Origin: Hexactinellida sp. DTS-2022
Lineage: Eukaryota > Porifera > Hexactinellida
Assembly: GCA_028753945.1 (NCBI GenBank)
Contig: JAPNXP010000015.1
Span: forward strand, 2,480,001 to 2,544,000
DNA: 64,000 nucleotides
Direction of reading: 5' to 3'
Position numbers and translations under genes: made by a program. Numbering within the stretch: position 1 is the stretch's first letter; every line of letters begins with the position of its first letter. Below, piece by piece: positions 56,752 to 64,000 of this stretch. The notes under the pieces are model-generated. The model worked only from the letters and a program-made list of their open reading frames with translations. It had not been told where the DNA came from and made no database searches.

Positions 56752-57612
56752 CAGTAGAACTCGGGTTGGTAAGTACCCCCTCTTGAGGCTAGGCCAATGT
56801 CTCAAACTCTAACTTTCGCTTAATCACGCGGTTAATAACTCACAGAGAAACGCCAAACTTACGGCAACAGCCCGGACTATTTTTACCCCTTCCCTTCAAG
56901 ATCTCTAACTTCTGTGAAAATGTTAGAGATTCTTTCTGGATTTTGTGGAAGATATTGTGATAATTTGTTTTGGGAGATTGACAGATAAAAGATTTGAACA
57001 CAATGTAGATCCTCATACAGCCAGTGGAATTTGTATGCTTACCAAACAATGGAATATGGCTTCCTTTTTATATAAGTGTACTGCCATTTCAATAATCAGT
57101 CATGTAAAGAACAAACAAACATCGGTCACACTGATTCTCACTAATTATGATAAATACGATTGTTCCTTAATGAGAGGTCCATCTGAATGGTTGAGTGACA
57201 TTTGGGAACAATAGGGTGTTCCCTGTTTACTGTAGGGAGGTGTTCCTTAATGGGAGGTAGGTATGAATGTTAAAGCATAGGAGAAAATAGGGACTTAAAA
57301 AAAGTGTCCCCTAGGCAGAGTTGTTCCTTAATCGGAGGTGTTCCCTAATGGAGGTTTCACTGTACATATAAATTGACAAACTTTGTGTATAGAAGTTAGT
57401 ACAGTCGAAATCGGGTTTTTTTGCCACGGGATTTTTTGCCTTATCGGGTTATTTTGCCTCCTTGCTTCTCCTTGTTTCTTCATAACCTCATAGAACTGTA
57501 TATTGTTAAATACGGGTTTTTTTGCCTCTTTTTTCAATGCATTTAGGGGGGCAAAAAAATCCAGTTTCGACTGTACGTACTAAACCGCGTACGTACTAAC
57601 CGAGTGCTACTG
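56752..57612. mobile_element. Pogo-type MITE with nested elements
   Basis: CAGTAGAACTCGGGTTGGTA and TACTAACCGAGTGCTACTG are inverted ends with TA on both sides. Inside lie an element rich in GTTCCTTAATGGGAGGT (57160-57362, ending TTTCACTGTA) and the MITE at 57402-57573. Confidence 0.68.
57402..57573. mobile_element. Pogo-type MITE, 172 bp
   Basis: CAGTCGAAATCGGGTTTTTT and AAAATCCAGTTTCGACTG are inverted ends with TA flanks. TTTTTTTGCC units repeat inside. Confidence 0.75.
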
Positions 57613-58345
57613 TATTAAAAATTAGGACAAATGCATCCTTCATTGGACAGATGCATACTACAAAATTAGGAGAAATGTTTGCTACTGTCGAACAAATACA
57701 TGCATGCTTTTAACTCCACCACATATTTATTGCGTTTTGTAATCAATGTCTCCCATTCAACACATTCCCATAAAATTTGACAAAAGTAATGCAGACAGTT
57801 ATAAGTTATGTGATGATGCATGATGTTACTTAGAAATCTATTGCACCTGTTACGAGGAGTAACAAAGATACAGGAAATACACTCGACTAAATTTAATGTG
57901 ATTAATAAATGAAATTCGTAATTAAAATGGAATTTAACAGCTAGAACAGCATTAGCCGCTTCGTAGTAGACTACAGAAATAATTAGATTGTCCGTATTCG
58001 GAAACTCAAAGGGATTTCAATCTGTTCAGAATACGAATGCCCTCGAGACGACCTGGAAAATGGACCGTCACAAGCACCCAATCTTAATCAATAAAATGAG
58101 CTGTTGTCCAAATGTCAGTTGTTAAAGCAACTGAAGTTAAGTCACGCATCCTGTCTTTAAGGAGAGTAATATCATCCAAGAAATATTTTCGAAATAAGAG
58201 TGCTTATATGAGTGCTTGACGATATCTGATAGTTAGGATCTAATAAATTGAGTAGTTCCATTAAACTTCGACCAGGGACGATTGGAATTTGCCTCATTTC
58301 GGGGCAACTCCATCAGTCCAACTTGAGAGGATACGTGTTATCCCA

Positions 58346-61296
58346 AGTCGAACGTCATTTTAACAAGGGTTAGAGCTATTAGGTTATAAATTTGCAAAGG
58401 CTTTGAGAGTGGACTGAGTGGTTGCTATTGCTTAAGTCTTTGATTTCCAGTGGAATACCCGATAATAGGGCGTCGGCGGCACGGCTGCATCCGTTGCTCC
58501 GGTCCCAAAGAAATCTGACTCAAAATTAACTAACAAACTACCATAATAATCAATAACTCTAGCTCAACTAAAAAATCATTGATAACTGAATCAACGGTGC
58601 ATGAAGGGGGGTGCAGGGGCTTTGCCCCCCCCCCCCCCCCCCCGGTTTTGGTTTATCATTTCTACTTGTGCACTCGTTGCTCAGGCGGGTCGCCGGCGCA
58701 CCAGCGATAGTTGTTTTCATTCCAAATGTGACATAAATTTTAGAAGTAGTTTCATCGTTATATAAAGATGTTAAACATTATATGCACTCAGCGGATGCTG
58801 TATATCGTTGGAAATATCTTCACACTAAAGATAGGCTGTTCTTTTCAAAAAGAGCAGAAGCATATTTAACATTATCTTGATGAAAACATGAATAAGATGT
58901 ATTATCTGAAGCCATTATTCATTTAGTATGTACAGAATGCATAAATGTATAGAATAACAAAATTAAAAAGTTTACGTTTTTAATTAAATAAATTGGACAC
59001 GAATTAATAATTAGTCTGTGAAAGTCATTCAGCTTAGATACGTACGAAGAATACTAATTTCGTAGTTTAATATAATTAAAGTTATTTTTATCGAATTATA
59101 ATCTAATTAATAAAATTGGAAATAAATGCGGTCATCAAAAATGTAGGAAAGGAATAGTCGTTCTAAAAGAAACGAATATTCGTTTGTGTATTTCGAAAGA
59201 ATATCCGAATAATCGCTATATTCGTTGCAGTCTATTATTATGAACTGTCTTTCAATGTCAAACCCTTTTGTAAATCTCCTGGACTTTTCTTCAACAAATG
59301 CCAACCTTTGGGCGAAATATGGGATTGGTAGGCGGAGCTTGGACATTCGAGTTTACCACAAATTTTATTCAATGTAAGAGCTTTAAGCTCTTATTAAGAG
59401 GATTAATAACAGAATGTGATATAATTATATAATCGCAGGGAAAGACAAGGGCGTTTTTCAGGGAGATGCCATATTATAATACATTAATTACAAATGTATA
59501 CTTTAAAAAGTGATAATGCTATAAAAGAGGGGAAAAAGTACAACTTTGAAACAACGTCATCTTCGAAATGTTAAAAAATATTGTGATAAAATATATGAAA
59601 TGTCTGAATCCGAGATAGAAGTGCAAAATCTCTCTAGGTTATATTTCATGAAAATATCAATAATTTCTGAAAACCTTCACTAATTAGGCGAGGTATGATA
59701 GGTGTCTAATTGAAATAGACAAAAATAATTTTGGAGATGGCAATATAAATATTAATACAAAATAGCAAAGAAGAAAAACAGGAAAAAGTCAGAAAATTAT
59801 TTTGCCATTATACGTACTAAATCGCGGCAACTATTTCACGAAAGGATCGAAACAGATCATGATACTACCACTAGATAGTTACAGAATTATGGTCTCCTAG
59901 TGGGTATCTGACCTTTAAATGCAAAAAGTTGTTGAAATCGGAAAATTATCCCTCACCTGTTGATAATCAAATAGATAATGCATATACAAAACATGCCGAA
60001 AGTGATACAAAGCTTTCAAAAATACAATCAAATATGAAATATATCATATTTATGCTAGCAGTCAGTACAAGATGCATCAGATTTCTATAAATTATATCAA
60101 CTATCCTTCCAGGAAATACCGTGATGTCCAAAATAATGTGAATCGTTTTATGAAATAAATCCAGATTAATCCAATCAATTTGCAACCACAGTGAAAAATA
60201 GTAGATCCAAAATAATTTGCTCAAACACAAAAAATTGAATCGAAGGTTGGGAACTTAAGAGTTCAAAAGATTCCATATTGTTCATTATAATCTATTTATT
60301 TAAAAAATAAATAAGTATATAATATTGATTTTTCTAATAATTGATGAGTCGAGAATAATTACTTGGGCCTGAAAATTGTCATAAATTAAGCTAAAATGAT
60401 AAGCTACAAGTTTAATCATCAAAACATTTGCCCACGATCGGACAATATAAGTTTGGTAACTATATTGACGGATTAATTTGTGTCCAATTAATAACAAATT
60501 AATCTAGAGGAAAAGTTAAAATTTGGTTGAATAATATCAGAAAATGCTCTTGGTTAACAGTTATATTTAGTTTGAATAGTTTTAAAGGAAATACCATAGC
60601 GAAGTATCAGTATCCATGTAATAAAAAATTCCAGAATTACACCAGTTTAGACAGATTGTTCCTTGAAAGCAATACGTCCAAAAGAAAATGCTGTCGCACG
60701 GTAATTTTAGATTTCTTCGTCACATGATGATCATCATCATCAATATAAAGGTCTTAAACCATTTCAGAAAATGTATTTCGGAGGCAACGACCCCTAGAGA
60801 GTTGGAATGTTTCGTTTTAGCACACTTCATTTCAGAGATATTCAAGTTTCAGTAGAATATAATAGATTATAAGTCAGCATTTTTATATGCGTGTTGGGTC
60901 TTCACCCAACACCAGCCAACCCATTAGATATATATAATTTAAAAATAATAAAAACATATTTTTTGACGATGTCATCGTTGCTGTCAAAGTGCGTTTTCAG
61001 TCAAAACGCGTTTCGACTGAAATTTTCAGTCAAAGTGCGTTTACTTTGAAATAATTTATATTATTATTTTGCTTTAATTAAAGCATGTTTAGATAGTTAT
61101 GTAACATTATTTTAATAGCTTCAGTAGTTATAAGAATATAAGAGCCTTCTCACAACAATTGAGTTTTAATAATAATCTACAGATTAACGTTTATCCATTT
61201 TCTCACCATTTTTAATTAAAATAAATTAATAATTATAAGTTATACGTATAATATGATATATATTATAGAATAATTTAATGATATATATATACATTA
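58346..61296. other. Mostly featureless AT-rich DNA
   Basis: A run of 19 C residues at 58625-58643 sits within GGGGTGCAGGGGCTTTGCC and its flank. Short open frames (59107-59346, 59967-60230, 60300-60497 minus; 60527-60727 plus) have no motif. AGTCAAAACGCGTTTCGACT near 60999 is a small palindrome next to repeated TCAGTCAAAGTGCGTTT. No gene seen. Confidence 0.4.
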
Positions 61297-61331
61297 TCTA
61301 TACTATTAAAACACAAGCCTGGGTGGGTATA

Positions 61332-61500
61332 CAGTAGAGCCTCTGAACAACGGACACCTTGGGACCGGAACCGTTGTCCGTTATTTAGAGGTTGCTTTTC
61401 TATTAGACATATGCAAAATAAATAAATCCGTGCCACGAGGGTTGTCCGTTATTTAGAGGTTGTCCGCTATTTGGAGTGTCCGTTATGGGAGGCTCCACTG
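61332..61500. mobile_element. Pogo-type MITE, 169 bp
   Basis: CAGTAGAGCCTCTGAACAAC and ATGGGAGGCTCCACTG are inverted ends with TA at 61330-61331 and 61501-61502. TTGTCCGTTATTTAGAGGTT recurs inside. Confidence 0.82.
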
Positions 61501-61521
61501 TACATATATATTTGGGAAAAC

Positions 61522-63517
61522 GGACACTTCGTCCCATGGACACTTCGTCCCCGGACACTTTGTCCCGGACATTTCGTCGCGTGGACATTTCGTCGCCGGA
61601 CATTTCGTCCCGTGGACATTTCGTCCCGTGGACATTTCTTCGCCGGACATTTCGTCCCGTCGCCGAATATGTCGTTCCCTATCCGTTTCGTTACAGGTTA
61701 TTTAGTTTCCTGGCAACAGTTCTAGTACATAGGTATTTAATTTTTATTAAACAGCTATTGCTTAAACACTTTATTTTCGCCTGTTATTGTTGTTTCTCCG
61801 GATTGAATCCATATACGATAAGTGATATCAATTTACATTATTGGGATACACGTATTATATACATATAGTTATGGAACTTTAATAACCTATATTCCGATGG
61901 CTACGCCAAATTTTGAGATAGAAATTCTTAAATCGAGCAAAGGCAAAGAAAAAGCTTGCGTTGAAGGTTATTTATATACTCTCAATAAATCATGTGGTCC
62001 ACTCCTACATTGGATCTGCGAAAAACGCGCAACATGCAAAGCCCGTCTTGCAACAAAAGAGGGAGTTGTGATAAAACCTAAAAACAATTCTGATATACAT
62101 ATTTCTCATACTCATGGTCCAGATTCTGCGCGAGTTGCATTGATTAAGGGCATTAGTAAAATGAAAGATCGTGCGTTAAATTATGAAGATAGTACAAGGT
62201 GCATACTTGTCAGTGGATTAGAATTAATTAATGACTCAAGCATTGCTGTGCTACCTAAATTCGATTCTATAAAACGTACAATACGTCGCCAAAAAGCATG
62301 TACTGAGAAGTTCGGTATCTCAACATCAGCTGAAAACATTGTAATTCCTGATAAATTTAAATTGACCTTAAAAGGACAACAGTTTTTATTATACGATTCA
62401 GGAATTCACGATACTAACAGGATTTTAGTATTTGGTACTTGTCAAATGCTCTCGCTTTTGTGTGACTCAAGCAATTGGTATGCTGATGGTACATTTAAAG
62501 TTGTCCCCAGCCAATTTTTTCAGTTGTACACAATTCATTGTGAGAAAGATGGATACATTATTCCCTGCCTATACACTCTTCTGACAAATAAGCGTGAAAC
62601 GACATATGATAAACTTTTCAAAAAATTGATAGAAGTCCAACCTGGCTTAAATCCATCATATATTATGGTAGATTTTGAAAAAGTTGCAATTAACACTTTG
62701 GAAGAAAATTTCTTACCAGTTATATCTGGTTGTTTTTTTCATTTGTCCCAAAATGTATATCGACAAATCCAGTCTCATGGCTTGACGACACGATATCTCG
62801 AAGATGAAGAATTTGCAATCAGGATGAAAATGCTTCCGAGTCTAGCTTTTGTACCTGAGCAGGATGTTATTGACTGTTTTACAATATTAATGGGTGACTT
62901 CCCAGAATCAGGTAAAGAAATAGCTGAATATTTTGAACTCAATTATATCGGCAAAAGACTTGCAGATCAAAGCAGACGAGTACCACCATTTCCGATACGA
63001 ATTTGGAATATGCATACAAGAGTAATATCTAAACTACTTCGAACAAACAATTCGATTGAAGGGTGGCATAACGCATTTAAATCTGGAATTAATTGTTCTC
63101 ATCCGAGTTTTATTAAGCTCTTAATACATTTACAGCGTGAACAATCACTACAGGAGGCCACTCTAGTTAAATGGGAAGCTGGGGAAATTTCAAAAAAATC
63201 CATCATAGCGAGGCAAGAAATGCAAGAATCCTAAACTTGGTCGAAGATTATAACAATAGAGAAATCCTCACATTTTTAAGAGGAATCGCATATAATTTCG
63301 AATTCTAATCTTCAATCATTATTCATTCCTTCTTATTCATTCCTATTACCTTCATCAATCTTCTTACTAGCATATTTATACTACCTTCATCAATCTTATA
63401 TTAATATTTTACAGTACAATCATTAAATTAATACATTACCTTATCATAGTCACTACCGGGACGAAATGTCCACGGGACGAAATGTCCGGCGACGAAATGT
63501 CCGGGGACGAAGTGTCC
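61522..63517 (+). mobile_element. MULE with minisatellite terminal repeats
   Basis: The left terminal region (61522-61655) is about eight tandem 16-18 bp units of GGACATTTCGTCCCGT type. The right terminal region (63454-63517) has about four inverse units ending GAAGTGTCC. The intact FLYWCH-MULE gene lies between. A 9-bp duplication expected of MULEs is not visible (TGGGAAAAC against GCCATTCCT), so the borders may have changed by repeat slippage. Confidence 0.72.
61897..63234 (+). CDS. FLYWCH-type MULE transposase, intact
   Basis: 445 residues are encoded in one exon from ATG at 61897 (MATPNFEIEI), with no stop or shift. Residues 1-75 are a FLYWCH zinc finger (VEGYLYTLN, LLHWICEKRATCKARL, SHTHG). 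Residues 190-390 are the MULE DDE core: D196 in WYADGTFKVVP, D259 in YIMVDFEKVAI, the CxxH pair C279/H282 in GCFFHLSQN, and E388 in NNSIEGWHNAFK. The order and spacing are those of Mutator-like transposases. The length is somewhat short for the family but complete in its domains. The FLYWCH part is expected to bind the GGACATTTCGTCC units of the element's ends. This is the only transposase in the window that is plainly uninterrupted on one exon. Confidence 0.88.
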   Translation: MATPNFEIEILKSSKGKEKACVEGYLYTLNKSCGPLLHWICEKRATCKARLATKEGVVIKPKNNSDIHISHTHGPDSARVALIKGISKMKDRALNYEDSTRCILVSGLELINDSSIAVLPKFDSIKRTIRRQKACTEKFGISTSAENIVIPDKFKLTLKGQQFLLYDSGIHDTNRILVFGTCQMLSLLCDSSNWYADGTFKVVPSQFFQLYTIHCEKDGYIIPCLYTLLTNKRETTYDKLFKKLIEVQPGLNPSYIMVDFEKVAINTLEENFLPVISGCFFHLSQNVYRQIQSHGLTTRYLEDEEFAIRMKMLPSLAFVPEQDVIDCFTILMGDFPESGKEIAEYFELNYIGKRLADQSRRVPPFPIRIWNMHTRVISKLLRTNNSIEGWHNAFKSGINCSHPSFIKLLIHLQREQSLQEATLVKWEAGEISKKSIIARQEMQES

Positions 63518-63761
63518 GCCATTCCTCTAAGAGATAAAAATCTGAAAATTTAATGGAACATGGTCACATCAGATTGCCGATATGCTTACTCATTATCGCA
63601 CGATGACGTAATCACAAAAATTTCACATTGTTAATTTGACTATTTAGGCCTATTAATGCTTTATAATCAATATTAGGAGTATATAAACCACACACCAACC
63701 GCGAAGCGGTGGGTGTGGTTGTGTTCTGCCGCGAAGCGACCTAGCAAGCGAAGCGCGCTAG

Positions 63762-64000
63762 TAAGCTATTAAAACCCCTCCAATACATTATAATATTATT
63801 TTTAAATACGTTATATGTTTGATGTTAGTATAGCTAGATTTTTGATAGTAGTACCTTTTGATTGTAATACCGTTGATCTAATTTGTGTGCAATAAAATTT
63901 ACATATTCAAATAGAAATTTCATTCTCAAAGCAATTCTCAAAGCAGAAAATAATTACGTTCTTAAACCGTTGAAGTGTTGCTCACTTTGTATTGTTACAA
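63762..64000. other. Window end, no feature
   Basis: AT-rich DNA after the Helitron, without open frames or repeats that I recognise. Confidence 0.4.

Larger units (their letters stand above)
54920..58345 (-). pseudogene. Decayed hAT transposase
   Basis: Fragments in correct order on the minus strand: near 58340-58010, EANSNRPWSKFNG, DITLLKDRMRDLTSVALTTDIWTT and WVLVTVHF (hAT N-terminal core with the TxDxW aspartate); near 55990-55860, RRVVGHFKHSLLTTNDLEQKQ; near 55830, QEVPTRLNNTFHMVQ; near 55090-54930, DPFEWGRGNAPRYFAT then YLAIRANLSPSEWVFSIAG, the hAT dimerisation tail. Many stops and shifts are present. A MITE (56752-57612) lies between the first and second fragments. It could be the source family for the hAT MITEs here, but its own ends were not found. 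Confidence 0.6.
61297..63761 (+). mobile_element. Helitron carrying a pogo MITE and a MULE
   Basis: It starts TCTATACTATTAAAACACAA after A and ends GCGAAGCGCGCTAG before T, like the copy at 37718-38052. ACGTAATC/TTTCACATTGTTAA, AGGCCTATT and the terminal hairpin AACCACAC...GTGTGGTT correspond between copies. The extra 2.1 kb is explained by insertions at 61332-61500 and 61522-63517. Confidence 0.75.

Noticed and set aside
61522..61655. CRISPR-like array of GGACATTTCGTCCCG repeats
   Set aside because: Units are adjacent with no unique spacers and form the terminal repeats of a eukaryotic MULE.
61460..61868. Overlapping frames of GHFVP/DISSP repeats
   Set aside because: Translation of the GGACATTTCGTCC satellite in different frames; not a protein.
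45945..64000. Upstream inversin exons
   Set aside because: No minus-strand TPLH-type ankyrin coding segment with splice sites was found; I do not assign an exon without one.
1..64000. tRNA, rRNA, prokaryotic operons or defence systems
   Set aside because: None was recognised; intron-bearing genes and eukaryotic transposons rule out a bacterial reading of the window.

Overview
This is a eukaryotic, AT-rich, animal-type window. GT-AG introns run throughout, and the one host gene I recognise is inversin (INVS/NPHP2), a ciliary ankyrin/IQ protein found in ciliated animals. Nothing in it is prokaryotic: I saw no operons, rRNA, tRNA or CRISPR. The mix of P/THAP, Ginger, FLYWCH-MULE, hAT, mariner/pogo and Helitron DNA transposons with a single CR1/L2-like LINE would suit an early-branching invertebrate such as a sponge or cnidarian, but that placement is inference only. 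The host gene lies on the minus strand. Four internal-to-terminal inversin exons sit at 45944-45570, 28210-27809, 9006-8453 and 7671-7017. Their reading phases join perfectly (0, 0, 2) and they encode about 661 residues: a long ankyrin array followed by IQ motifs. The amino-terminal exons were not found in the 18 kb upstream and probably lie beyond position 64000. Two of the introns are huge (18.8 and 17.4 kb) and are built almost entirely of transposons inside transposons. Layout from left to right: 153-4060 is a palindromic element with P-type ends, holding a second inverted-repeat element that itself holds a hAT MITE. 5517-6397 is a hAT MITE carrying a mariner MITE. 7017-9006 holds the last two inversin exons. 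10.4-12.1 kb is an inverted-repeat element containing a hAT MITE. 13.2-27.3 kb is a deep nest: a GTGTACATGCAC repeat, then a GGGCCCGTATTCAC element, then a hAT element, then a pogo-like element, and finally a 7.8 kb Ginger transposon (integrase-like transposase plus an OTU protease) and a 2.4 kb P element. 28.7-29.8 kb is a P-type MITE. 30.3-33.4 kb is a decayed CR1/L2-like LINE. 33.4-34.8 kb is a hAT inside a hAT. 37.1-38.2 kb is a mariner containing a Helitron. 40.5-44.1 kb holds foldback palindromes. 46-49.4 kb has tandem repeats and MITEs. 49.9-54.0 kb is a nearly complete multi-exon P element. 54.9-58.3 kb is a decayed hAT transposase. 61.3-63.8 kb is a Helitron containing a pogo MITE and a MULE with an intact FLYWCH-transposase reading frame. 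The elements do not form a pathway; they record repeated insertion. Autonomous P-type genes sit in the same window as palindromic elements sharing their CATRGCCTACT ends and 8-bp duplications, so transposase could act in trans. One P copy encodes a THAP DNA-binding domain joined to the protein's carboxy-terminal part without the central catalytic segment, the architecture expected of a natural repressor. A roughly 70-bp core ending in ATCGAGTGACCC recurs in several otherwise different foldback elements and reappears in a minisatellite. Several reading frames are broken by single-base losses, some next to short homopolymer runs, so part of the decay could be assembly error.
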